Shown here: piece after piece, positions 55,937 to 64,000 of the stretch
Layout: every line of letters starts with the position of its first letter
Numbering within the stretch: the stretch's first letter is position 1
From: Leeuwenhoekiella parthenopeia
GTDB lineage: Bacteria; Bacteroidota; Bacteroidia; Flavobacteriales; Flavobacteriaceae
Direction of reading: 5' to 3'
Length of the DNA stretch: 64,000 nt
NCBI RefSeq assembly: GCF_020782115.1
Contig: NZ_JAJGMW010000006.1
Coordinates: 113,190 to 177,189 of the forward strand
Translations under genes and position numbers: made by a program
The notes under the pieces: generated by a model
The model's input: the letters and a program-made list of their open reading frames with translations, nothing else
Told to the model about the DNA's origin: nothing
Database searches by the model: none

Positions 55937-55944
55937 TAAATTTG
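55937..55944 (+). promoter_or_regulatory. purL -7 element
   Basis: TAAATTTG, exact match, 21 bases before the ATG at 55966. It rules out an earlier in-frame start at 55942. No TTG at -33. Confidence 0.55.
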
Positions 55945-55965
55945 TCGCTTCTTAGCAAACGCATT

Positions 55966-58900
55966 ATGATTCACTTTTTCGGTTCTCAGGACACCAAAAT
56001 TTTCGCAGTTCAAAGCAAAAACGAACTTTCAGAAGAAACGACTAAAAAGCTCATCTGGCTCTTTGGCAACCAGCCCAAAATACAAGCGTCTGCAATCGAC
56101 GCTTTTTTTATTGGTCCGCGTGCCACTATGATCACGCCCTGGAGCACCAATGCTGTTGAAATCACCCAAAACATGGGGATTGAAGGCATCATCAGGATTG
56201 AAGAATTTGTTGCCGGCAAGGCCGAATTTGACCCGATGCTTTCGCAGGAATACAAAAAACTCGATCAGGATATTTTCACCATAAATATCGAGCCCGAAGC
56301 CATCAAGCCCATTGAAAACATTGAGGAATACAACAAGCAGGAAGGGCTGGCGCTTAGTGCTGAAGAAGTGATGTATCTGGAAGGTGTTGCAGAGCGCATC
56401 GGGCGTCCGTTAACCGATTCGGAAGTGTTTGGCTTCAGTCAGGTAAATTCTGAACACTGCCGCCACAAGATTTTTAATGGAACTTTTGTGATCGACGGAG
56501 AAACCAAACCGGTTTCGCTTTTTAAACTCATCAAGAAAACTTCCGAAGAAAACCCAAACGAAATTGTTTCGGCCTATAAAGACAATGTCGCCTTTATCAA
56601 AGGACCAAAAGCCACACAATTTGCCCCCGAAACCGCAGATAAACCCGATTTCTATACCGAAAAAGAATTTGAAAGCGTGCTTTCGCTTAAAGCCGAAACC
56701 CACAATTTCCCCACAACCGTAGAGCCTTTTAACGGGGCTGCGACAGGTTCCGGGGGTGAAATACGCGACCGCCTAGCCGGTGGAAAAGGTTCGTTACCCC
56801 TTGCCGGTACAGCTGTTTATATGACCGCCTACTCGAGATTGCTCGACGATCGCCCGTGGGAAGAAACCTTCCCGGCGCGTAAGTGGTTATACCAGACCCC
56901 GATTGATATTTTAATCAAAGCTTCAAACGGAGCTTCAGATTTTGGAAATAAATTTGGTCAACCGCTTATCGCAGGTTCGGTACTTACCTTTGAGCACGAA
57001 GAAGCGGGCCGTAAACTGGGTTACGATAAGGTCATTATGCAGGCCGGTGGTATTGGCTACGGCAAAAAAGCGCAGGCCCTTAAAGAAAAACCTCAAACCG
57101 GCGATAAAATCGTCATTCTGGGCGGTGACAACTACCGCATCGGGATGGGTGGTGCCGCTGTTTCTTCGGCAGATACCGGCGCATTCAGCTCGGGGATTGA
57201 GTTGAATGCCATTCAGCGTTCAAACCCCGAGATGCAAAAACGTACTGCCAACGCCATCCGTGGAATGGTAGAAAGCGACGAGAACAGTATCGTCTCTATT
57301 CACGATCACGGTGCGGGTGGTCACCTCAACTGCCTTTCGGAACTCGTTGAAGAAACCGGCGGAAAAATTGATTTAGATAAATTGCCGGTGGGTGACCCTA
57401 CCCTTTCGGCTAAAGAAATTATAGGTAACGAGTCTCAGGAACGTATGGGGCTGGTTATCGGGAAAGAGCAGCTTAAGACTTTACGCACGATTGCCGAGCG
57501 TGAGCGTTCTCCTATTTACGAAGTGGGTGACGTTACCGGCGATCACCGTTTTACCTTCAAATCGGCCACCACAGGTGCGGCACCTATGGATCTGGCGATG
57601 GAAGATATGTTTGGCAGTTCGCCAAAAACCGTGATGATCGATTCTAAAATTGATCGTAAATACAGCGATGTGGCGTATAGTCTGGAGCATTTTCACGATT
57701 ACCTGGAAAATGTACTGCAGCTGGAGGCCGTTGCCTGTAAAGACTGGTTAACCAATAAAGTTGACCGCTGTGTGGGCGGAAGGGTTGCCAAGCAGCAATG
57801 TGTGGGTACGCTTCAGTTACCGCTTAACAATGTAGGCGTTATGGCGCTCGATTTTAAGTCTAAAAACGGAATCGCAACCTCCATTGGCCACTCACCCGTT
57901 AGCGGACTCATTGACCCCGTTGCCGGAAGTAAAAACAGTATCGCCGAAGCGCTGACCAATATCATCTGGGCTCCACTAGAAAAAGGTTTGAAGTCTGTTT
58001 CACTTTCTGCAAACTGGATGTGGCCTTGTAATAACGAGGGTGAAGATGCGCGTCTTTACGAAGCGGTTCAGGCGGTTTCTGAATTTGCGATTGATCTGGG
58101 CATTAACGTGCCAACGGGTAAAGATTCGCTTTCTATGAAGCAGAAATATCCTGATGGCGATGTGCTTGCTCCGGGAACTGTAATCATTTCGGCAGCCGGA
58201 AATTGCAACGATATTGACCGCGTGATTGAACCGGTTCTTCAGGCCGATGCCGGAGCGATTTATTATCTAAACCTTTCTAAAGATGCCTTTAAACTGGGCG
58301 GTTCGTCTTTTGCACAGGTGCAGAATAAGATTGGTGCCGAGGCTCCGTCTATACAAGATAATATCGCATTCGCGAAAACATTTGACGTTATTCAATATTT
58401 GATCAAAAACGATATGATCGTAGCCGGTCACGACGTGGCTTCAGGAGGCCTGATCACGACCCTGCTTGAATTGTGTTTTGCCGAAAACAAACTGGGAGCT
58501 GCTTATGATTTTTCAGCCTTCGGCGAAAAAGACATTATTAAAATCCTGTTTGCTGAGAATGCCGGAATCGTCATTCAGGCCGCTAAAGACCGGGATATCG
58601 AAGCGGTGTTGAATGAATACAACATCGGGTTCTTCAAAATCGGTACCGCCAATACTTCGGAAGAATTAACGATTAAAAAGGATCTGGTAGAAATCGGTTT
58701 AAACATTCCTTCACTGCGTAGAAAATGGTTTAAAACCAGTTATTTATTAGATCAAAAACAAACTGCAAACGGTCTGGCTGATTCGCGTTTTGAAAACTTT
58801 GATAAACAAGATTTAAAATACACCTTCCCAAAAGGCTTTACCGGTTTAAGACCCGGAAACCGCGCTGCGGGAAGCCGACCTAAAGCGGCGATCCTTCGCG

Positions 58901-59622
58901 AAAAAGGAAGTAACTCGGAACGCGAGATGGCAAACGCGATGTACCTTGCCGGATTTGATGTCAAAGACGTGCACATGACCGATTTGATAAGCGGTCGCGA
59001 AACGCTGGAAGATATTCAGTTTATAGGTGCTGTGGGTGGATTCTCAAACTCCGACGTATTGGGGTCAGCCAAAGGTTGGGCCGGTGCTTTTCTCTATAAT
59101 GAGAAGGCAAACACAGCTCTGAAGAATTTCTTTGCACGACCTGATACGCTATCGGTAGGTATTTGCAACGGTTGCCAGTTGTTTGTAGAACTTGATCTAA
59201 TCAATCCTGATCATGATCAAAAACCGCGTATGCTGCATAACGATTCGCACAAGCACGAAAGCGGCTTTACCAGTGTAACCATTGCAGAGAATGATTCGGT
59301 GATGCTTTCAACACTTTCGGGAGCGACCTTAGGCGTTTGGATTTCGCACGGAGAAGGCAAGTTTGACCTTCCGTTAGGTGAAGAAAACTATAAAATTGTG
59401 GGTAAATACGGTTATGATGCTTACCCGGCAAACCCTAATGGCAGCAGCTATAACACCGCTATGATGACCGATAAAACCGGCCGTCACCTGGTAACCATGC
59501 CACACATTGAACGCTCAATTTTCTCCTGGAACTGGGCCAACTATCCTAAAGATCGCAATGATGAAGTTACGCCGTGGGTTGAAGCTTTTATCAATGCGCG
59601 GGAGTGGATTGAGAAGCAATAG
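55966..59622 (+). CDS. purL: phosphoribosylformylglycinamidine synthase (large single-chain form)
   Basis: The 1218-aa enzyme converts FGAR to FGAM with glutamine and ATP in purine synthesis. An N-terminal PurS-like region, two AIRS-like synthetase domains (NSEHCRHKIFNG, LSLKAETHNFPTTVEPFNGAATGSGGEIRD, LPVGDPTLSAKEIIGNE) and a C-terminal class I glutaminase (SVGICNGCQLF, with the nucleophile Cys, and PHIERS-type region) are all intact. This single-chain form matches the gammaproteobacterial/Bacteroidota type. The ATG at 55966 is used. Confidence 0.97.
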   Translation: MIHFFGSQDTKIFAVQSKNELSEETTKKLIWLFGNQPKIQASAIDAFFIGPRATMITPWSTNAVEITQNMGIEGIIRIEEFVAGKAEFDPMLSQEYKKLDQDIFTINIEPEAIKPIENIEEYNKQEGLALSAEEVMYLEGVAERIGRPLTDSEVFGFSQVNSEHCRHKIFNGTFVIDGETKPVSLFKLIKKTSEENPNEIVSAYKDNVAFIKGPKATQFAPETADKPDFYTEKEFESVLSLKAETHNFPTTVEPFNGAATGSGGEIRDRLAGGKGSLPLAGTAVYMTAYSRLLDDRPWEETFPARKWLYQTPIDILIKASNGASDFGNKFGQPLIAGSVLTFEHEEAGRKLGYDKVIMQAGGIGYGKKAQALKEKPQTGDKIVILGGDNYRIGMGGAAVSSADTGAFSSGIELNAIQRSNPEMQKRTANAIRGMVESDENSIVSIHDHGAGGHLNCLSELVEETGGKIDLDKLPVGDPTLSAKEIIGNESQERMGLVIGKEQLKTLRTIAERERSPIYEVGDVTGDHRFTFKSATTGAAPMDLAMEDMFGSSPKTVMIDSKIDRKYSDVAYSLEHFHDYLENVLQLEAVACKDWLTNKVDRCVGGRVAKQQCVGTLQLPLNNVGVMALDFKSKNGIATSIGHSPVSGLIDPVAGSKNSIAEALTNIIWAPLEKGLKSVSLSANWMWPCNNEGEDARLYEAVQAVSEFAIDLGINVPTGKDSLSMKQKYPDGDVLAPGTVIISAAGNCNDIDRVIEPVLQADAGAIYYLNLSKDAFKLGGSSFAQVQNKIGAEAPSIQDNIAFAKTFDVIQYLIKNDMIVAGHDVASGGLITTLLELCFAENKLGAAYDFSAFGEKDIIKILFAENAGIVIQAAKDRDIEAVLNEYNIGFFKIGTANTSEELTIKKDLVEIGLNIPSLRRKWFKTSYLLDQKQTANGLADSRFENFDKQDLKYTFPKGFTGLRPGNRAAGSRPKAAILREKGSNSEREMANAMYLAGFDVKDVHMTDLISGRETLEDIQFIGAVGGFSNSDVLGSAKGWAGAFLYNEKANTALKNFFARPDTLSVGICNGCQLFVELDLINPDHDQKPRMLHNDSHKHESGFTSVTIAENDSVMLSTLSGATLGVWISHGEGKFDLPLGEENYKIVGKYGYDAYPANPNGSSYNTAMMTDKTGRHLVTMPHIERSIFSWNWANYPKDRNDEVTPWVEAFINAREWIEKQ

Positions 59623-59652
59623 ATGTTAAAATATCGAGCTTTAACAACAAAA

Positions 59653-59695
59653 AATGATTTTTAGTAATGATTTTTAGTAATGATTTTTAGTAATG
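59653..59695. repeat. 13-bp tandem repeat, 3.3 copies
   Basis: Three exact copies of AATGATTTTTAGT (59653-59665, 59666-59678, 59679-59691) and a partial fourth (AATG, 59692-59695) lie between purL and the HExxH lipoprotein. Each unit has an ATG, in a different frame because 13 is not a multiple of 3. Only the ATG at 59680 is in frame with the gene at 59722. Confidence 0.95.
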
Positions 59696-59721
59696 TTACC
59701 TACAAGAACTTAAAATCTATT

Positions 59722-61243
59722 ATGGTAAAAAATTACTTTAGCATTTCGTTTCTAATTGTGGTATTATTTTTAGGATGTCAAAAGGACGAATTACAAAATC
59801 GAGAAACAGATCAAAAAAATTATGACCTTTCAGGATTTGAAAAATTTCTTCCCCCGAATTCTCAAGTAATTCTCAATAGTAGTGAAATAGTAGATATTCA
59901 AGATGAAACTTTTACTGAATATTTGATACAGCACGATCTTGCATATCCAAAAAAATTCTAAAATTCACTTTACTGTATTGATTGACAATCATGAACGACT
60001 AACAATTGCAAAAATAATTGACGTTAAACTTGATAATGATTCATATCGTCTCAGTAAAAGACAAAATACTGCTATTGTACGTATGGTAAATGAAGCAGGG
60101 CAAGCTAATTCCTTTCATTATACAGCAGGTACATTTACTGATCTGCTATCTAAAAAAGGACTCGGCGAGGAAAATTCAAAAAGATTTGCCTTGGACAGAG
60201 GTTATATCTATATTGAAACGGAGCGTTTCAAAGATTGGTATAAAGTTACAGGGAGCGGTCTGGAATATACACATACTAGTTATGAAGGGTTAACCAGAGA
60301 GGTCATATTTTCAAATACAAGCGGTTATAACGATTATTTTTCCTATCCTACATTTCAGGCTGGTGGTGGAACTTATGATTCCTCAGTTGGAGCCAATTAT
60401 GATGGATCGGTCAGTTTCCAAGAGCGAACCCTTGAAAAGATCGCAGAGAGAACAGAAGAAACAGAGGACATACTTATTGATTCATCATTTTCCCGGTATC
60501 CTTGTGCTAGACAGATCGTTGAAAAATCATACGAAGGTTGTACTCCATTAACCGAGCTATTGCTTACGATTTTTGAAGCAAATAATAATATTGACTTAAC
60601 TTTTAAAGTAGATGAGAATATGGTTGGAAATGGAAAAACGGATCCTCAGTTCTACTTCAACCCGAGTACTAGAAAAATGAATGTTAATGTTTCCTTTAGA
60701 GGTAGTTATCTTAGCACAGCGACTGATTTGTCTATAGCAAGAAGTACAATCCACGAATCGATGCATGCTATTTTTGTTTATATGTTTGAAGAAGGAAAAC
60801 TTTCGACAATAACGGGACAAGCTGATCCTGATTTTCCAGAACTTTTTGACGCTTTTATAGAATACAATAGAACTTCTTCTACTGCCAATCTCAATAAAAC
60901 TCAACACGAACTGATGAATGATTTCATAAACGAAATGGCTACATCATTATCTGCTTATGGTAATGCAGCAGGTTATAATTTACCTCTATCCTATTACAAA
61001 AAATTATGCTATTCTGGAGATATGTTGGCTTCGGCAAGTTTTAAGAATTCATATCCTGAATATGTAAACCCAGCTGATCGAACAAATAATATTTGGAACA
61101 GAAATCCTGATTTCATAGAAATTCTTTATTCTGTTTTAAGTGAACAAGATAACTCAACACAAACTTATACATATCCTGATGGCACCTCATTCACGGCAAC
61201 ACCAAAAGGCAAACCTGTTTCATCGGTATTTCCTTGTAATTAG
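59722..61243 (+). pseudogene. HExxH metallopeptidase-like lipoprotein, one-base frameshift in an A7 run
   Basis: The first part (59722-59961) encodes a lipoprotein signal ending LFLGC and about 60 residues. It ends at TAA directly after an A7 run (59949-59955). The second part (in the +1 frame to 61243) is open but has no start of its own. With six A instead of seven, the two frames join into a 506-aa protein. The C-terminal half has STIHESMHAIFVYM (HExxH, 60752-60766), preceded by ATDLSIARS and followed by NKTQHELMNDF, matching a zinc-metallopeptidase-like domain common in Bacteroidota secreted proteins. A real frameshift, a phase-variable tract, polymerase slippage or a sequencing error all fit. 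The gene is AT-rich compared with its neighbours, suggesting acquired DNA. It overlaps the next gene by 65 bases. Confidence 0.8.
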
Positions 61244-61793
61244 TTTATTTCTTGTTCTAACCCAGACCTCTTGTAGCTCTGTAAAAGACTTAAAAAATAA
61301 CAACTTCAATATTAGATCATTAATGGCTCTAGAGGTTGATTTTTACGAGGGAGACAATATTAAGTTTATTGATACTTTCTCTAATGCTAAAGCATTTAAA
61401 AGCTATTTGAGGGATCTTCTATTTGAAAAGGTGCCAAAATTATCCCATCCGAATCCATTTTATACTAGCAGTCAAGCGGAATCTTTGTTTAAAGGATCAA
61501 ATGGATATTACCTATTGGATCAACTTAACCATTCAGATGGTTCCATAATAGATTTTTTTCCCGAACAAAAAACAAGTTTGCTTTTAAAACAAAATTCGAA
61601 TAACCTCAATAACGATTTTGAGAATAAATCAAGTAAACAAATAAGAATCTCAAAGCCAGTAATTTCCAAGTCTGGGAAGCTTGCGCTTATTTGGTATAAC
61701 ACATTATTTGTAGGGGATGGTCATACAGGTATTCATTTGTTTGAAAAAATTGATGGCAAATGGCTTCTTTTAAAAACTAGAGAATTTTATTAA
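61179..61793 (+). CDS. AT-rich lipoprotein, possible partner of the HExxH protein
   Basis: The 204-aa frame from ATG 61179 has a hydrophobic segment (YFLVISLFLVLTQTSC) with a lipobox TSC. An earlier ATG at 61140 adds a polar stretch and overlaps the upstream gene more. The mature part is charged; the C-terminal ISKSGKLALIWYNTLFVGDGHTGIHLFEKIDGKW segment is a pattern I associate with small Bacteroidota lipoproteins of unknown function. It overlaps the HExxH gene. A downstream hairpin may end it. Confidence 0.7.
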   Translation: MAPHSRQHQKANLFHRYFLVISLFLVLTQTSCSSVKDLKNNNFNIRSLMALEVDFYEGDNIKFIDTFSNAKAFKSYLRDLLFEKVPKLSHPNPFYTSSQAESLFKGSNGYYLLDQLNHSDGSIIDFFPEQKTSLLLKQNSNNLNNDFENKSSKQIRISKPVISKSGKLALIWYNTLFVGDGHTGIHLFEKIDGKWLLLKTREFY

Positions 61794-62108
61794 TCTTGTG
61801 AAAATACTTCTATTTTTAGCTTATGGATCAATAAAATCAAAATTGCAAGTAACATTGATACAAATCGTTATGTTTTTAACAAGCACAGACCTTAAAAATC
61901 TGTGCTATTTTGATATTCGCAAGTTTTCATCGTAAATTTTTCTAAAACGATATAGTAAAGCAACTAAATTCGTTATTTTGCATTGGTATTTGGTTTGAAG
62001 CCCTCCTCTTAAGGATAATTAATTTCGAACTAATTCTACCCAATTCAAATCTGACTAGTCCTAATAACTTTAAACTCGTCAATCGAGCCAACCCTATTTT
62101 ATATACCT
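61794..62108. other. 315-base intergenic region ahead of the acyl-CoA ligase
   Basis: An AGCACAGA/TCTGTGCT hairpin (61882-61889, 61899-61906) followed by ATTTTGATATT may end the accessory unit. A weak -7-like TTATTTTG (61973-61980) lies 128 bases before the ligase; no clear -33. I saw no gene. Confidence 0.5.
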
Positions 62109-63878
62109 ATGGAAATTAAACGCCTTTTTGACTTCCCTTATCATCAACTGGAGCAATACAACCTGAAAGAAGCTTTGGTCACCAAGTACAATGGAGAGTG
62201 GAAAGCCATTTCCTCTCAGGAATACGTTGACCAGGCAAATGCTGTAAGTCGAGGTCTGTTGAAACTGGGAGTAAAACCTAATGATAAAATTGCTGTTATT
62301 TCGACAAACAACCGTACCGAATGGAATGTGATGGACATCGGGATCTTGCAGCTGGGTGCTCAGAATGTTCCTATTTATCCAACTATTTCGGAAGAAGAAT
62401 ATGAGTATGTACTCAATCACAGCGAGTCTGTGTACTGCTTTGTATCGGATCAGGAAGTGCTCGATAAAGTAAATGCCATAAAGGCAAATGTTCCTTCATT
62501 AAAAGAAGTATTTAGTTTTGACACCATCGCGGGTTGCAAAAACTGGAAAGAAGTTCATGAGGCCGATACCTCAACCCAGGCAGAAGTTGAAAAAATAAAA
62601 GCTTCCGTCAAGGAAGATGATCTCGCGACTTTAATTTATACCTCAGGAACCACAGGAAAACCGAAGGGGGTTATGCTTTCGCACAAAAACGTGGCATCAA
62701 ACACTATTAACAGTGCGACACGATTCCCCATAAATCCGGGTCAAAGTATCGCATTGAGCTTTTTACCGGTATGTCACATTTACGAGCGTATGTTGATGTA
62801 TTTGTACCAGTACGCAGGCGTAAGCATTTATTTTGCTGAAAGTCTGGAAACCATAAGCGAAAATCTAAAAGAAGTAAAACCTCAGGTAATAACAGCGGTG
62901 CCACGCCTCTTAGAAAAGGTTTATGATAAAATCATTGCAAAAGGTGCCGATTTAACCGGAGTTAAGAAAAAACTCTTTTTCTGGGCGGTAGAAGTTGGTC
63001 TTCAATACGAACCCTACGGCCAAAACGGCTGGTGGTATGAGCAAAAGCTGGCATTAGCGCGTAAATTGATTTTCAGCAAATGGCAGGAAGCTTTAGGCGG
63101 AAATCTTAAAGTAATCGCTTCTGGAAGTGCTGCCTTACAACCCAGACTGGCACGTGTATTTAACGCTGCAGGAATGGGCGTTATGGAAGGCTACGGTCTT
63201 ACTGAAACCTCCCCGGTAATATCGGTTAATGACATACGCAATCGCGGTTTTAAAATCGGGACTGTGGGTAAACCCATCCCTGAAACTGAAGTTAAAATCG
63301 CAGAGGATGGAGAAATCCTGATCAAAGGTCCACAGGTAATGATGGGCTATTATAAAGACAAGGAAAAAACAGACGAAGTTCTAGAAAACGGCTATTTCCA
63401 TACCGGAGACATTGGGGAGATTGACAGTGAAGGCTTCTTAAAAATCACCGACCGTAAAAAAGAAATGTTTAAAACCAGCGGCGGTAAATACGTTGCTCCT
63501 CAGCTTATTGAAAACGCCATGAAGCAATCCCGCTTTATTGAGCATATTATGGTCATTGGTGAGGGCGAAAAAATGCCGGCTGCAATCATTCAGCCCAATT
63601 TTGAATTTATAGCAGACTGGGCTAAAAAGAAAGGCATTTCTGTAGGTGCTACCAATAAAGAAATCGCTGAGAACGAAAACGTGAAAAACCGCATTATGGA
63701 AGATGTGGAACTCTACAATGAGAAGTTTGGAAAATGGGAGCGCGTTAAAAAAATTGAACTCACTCCGGACGAGTGGAGTATAGATGCCGGGCACCTCACT
63801 CCTACTATGAAACTCAAAAGACGTATCGTAAAGGAAATGTACATTGATAAGTACAACAAGATTTACGAACACAACTAA
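62109..63878 (+). CDS. long-chain-fatty-acid-CoA ligase (AMP-binding)
   Basis: The 589-aa enzyme activates long fatty acids as acyl-AMP, then forms acyl-CoA. The P-loop YTSGTTGKPKGVMLSH, the A5 motif GYGLTETSPV and the A7-A8 block YFHTGDIGEIDSEGFLKITDRKKEM are intact. The helical C-terminal ligase domain is complete. Sequence type resembles the FadD15/ACSL group rather than E. coli FadD. The ATG at 62109 gives the typical MEIKRLFDFPYHQLE opening. It follows the accessory insert, with which it has no functional link. Confidence 0.94.
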   Translation: MEIKRLFDFPYHQLEQYNLKEALVTKYNGEWKAISSQEYVDQANAVSRGLLKLGVKPNDKIAVISTNNRTEWNVMDIGILQLGAQNVPIYPTISEEEYEYVLNHSESVYCFVSDQEVLDKVNAIKANVPSLKEVFSFDTIAGCKNWKEVHEADTSTQAEVEKIKASVKEDDLATLIYTSGTTGKPKGVMLSHKNVASNTINSATRFPINPGQSIALSFLPVCHIYERMLMYLYQYAGVSIYFAESLETISENLKEVKPQVITAVPRLLEKVYDKIIAKGADLTGVKKKLFFWAVEVGLQYEPYGQNGWWYEQKLALARKLIFSKWQEALGGNLKVIASGSAALQPRLARVFNAAGMGVMEGYGLTETSPVISVNDIRNRGFKIGTVGKPIPETEVKIAEDGEILIKGPQVMMGYYKDKEKTDEVLENGYFHTGDIGEIDSEGFLKITDRKKEMFKTSGGKYVAPQLIENAMKQSRFIEHIMVIGEGEKMPAAIIQPNFEFIADWAKKKGISVGATNKEIAENENVKNRIMEDVELYNEKFGKWERVKKIELTPDEWSIDAGHLTPTMKLKRRIVKEMYIDKYNKIYEHN

Positions 63879-63882
63879 ACCA

Positions 63883-63910
63883 CTCTGCACTAAAAGTGCA
63901 GAGGTTTATT
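63883..63910 (+). terminator. intrinsic terminator of the acyl-CoA ligase
   Basis: CTCTGCACT (63883-63891) pairs with AGTGCAGAG (63895-63903), helped by flanking AACC/GGTT, then TTTATTTT. Confidence 0.8.
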
Positions 63911-63915
63911 TTACT

Positions 63916-63958
63916 GGGGACTGAAAGTCCCCTTTCTTATTCCAATATAAAATTGGAA
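63916..63958. repeat. two more hairpins downstream of the terminator
   Basis: GGGGACT/AGTCCCC (63916-63922, 63926-63932) and TTCCAAT/ATTGGAA (63940-63946, 63952-63958) lie in series right after the terminator. The first is between two converging genes; the second lies inside the end of the minus-strand frame. Confidence 0.6.
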
Positions 63959-64000
63959 TTATCAGTACCATCGCGACGATGATGTTCTAAATAGTCATTG
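63937..64000 (-). CDS. C-terminal end of an unidentified minus-strand gene
   Basis: On the minus strand an open frame enters from the window edge and ends with TAA at 63937-63939. The visible residues read NDYLEHHRRDGTDNSNFILE. Only about 20 codons can be seen, too few to name. The hairpin between it and the ligase gene supports converging transcription. Confidence 0.4.
   Translation of the reverse strand, partial: NDYLEHHRRDGTDNSNFILE

Noticed and set aside
59653..59695. CRISPR-like repeats
   Set aside because: The units are 13 bp with no spacers; it is a simple tandem repeat.
59945..59962. Programmed -1 ribosomal frameshift at A AAA AAA
   Set aside because: The downstream frame is +1 relative to the upstream one, so a -1 shift would not join them.

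Overview
This window reads as a chromosomal core region of a marine-type member of Flavobacteriaceae (phylum Bacteroidota). The evidence is the Bacteroidota -7 promoter element TAnnTTTG ahead of many genes (with a -33 TTG at 18-19 bp spacing in several), the absence of consistent Shine-Dalgarno sequences, frequent TTG/GTG starts, and lineage-typical genes: a TonB-dependent receptor with a DUF4249 lipoprotein, DUF4835, a DUF6913-like protein, DUF6095, RpoZ-like omega, an ECF sigma/anti-sigma/sensor trio, monomeric isocitrate dehydrogenase and a long-form GAPDH. Genus cannot be fixed from the sequence alone. No tRNA, rRNA, CRISPR array, prophage or insertion sequence was recognised.

Layout. 1-3.7 kb (+): a truncated YggS-type PLP protein, an exonuclease/GIY-YIG fusion, a voltage-gated-like K+ channel with a zinc ribbon, and miaA. 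3.7-8.6 kb (-): glycosyltransferase, YbbR protein, coaE, and an RprX/RprY-like two-component pair. 8.7-16.2 kb (-): DUF6913-like protein, dapA, bamD, rpoZ-like, coaBC, DUF4835, small membrane protein, recN, fabI. 16.3-17.9 kb (+): a 5'-nucleotidase split into two exported proteins. 17.9-23.4 kb (-): GNAT, prmC, LOG protein, ligA and two tandem polytopic membrane paralogues. 23.4-26.6 kb (+): ribD, HAD hydrolase, EamA transporter, YigZ. 26.6-29.9 kb: thioesterase (-), then dnaA, a low-molecular-weight tyrosine phosphatase and an RsmI-like methyltransferase (+). 29.9-33.2 kb (-): dapF, GNAT, mltG and a lysozyme-fold protein, a cell-wall cluster. 33.4-41.2 kb (+): Deg protease, GAPDH, a coiled-coil membrane protein, trmD, rplS, an apparent non-coding RNA locus, and icd. 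41.3-45.6 kb (+): TonB receptor, DUF4249, murQ, DUF6095. 45.7-51.4 kb: rpmE2 (-), then DUF4199, a GT2 enzyme, a phosphosugar mutase and an MsbA-like ABC exporter (+). 51.8-53.3 kb (+): ECF sigma trio. 53.4-59.6 kb: BNR/Ycf48-like lipoprotein (-), RsmB-like methyltransferase and purL (+). 59.6-61.8 kb: an AT-rich accessory insert with a frameshifted HExxH lipoprotein and a second lipoprotein. 62.1-63.9 kb: a long-chain acyl-CoA ligase, then the C-terminal end of an unidentified minus-strand gene.

Most genes are housekeeping (translation, cofactor and purine synthesis, envelope biogenesis, peptidoglycan precursors and turnover). The points most worth a second look are the ORF-free transcription unit at about 38.4-38.8 kb that ends in a strong terminator and folds into a 6S-like bulged helix; a structured leader ahead of rplS; the frameshifted HExxH/lipoprotein pair preceded by a 13-bp triplet repeat; a 66-bp near-palindrome upstream of purL; and the tandem membrane paralogues at 17.9-19.4 kb.
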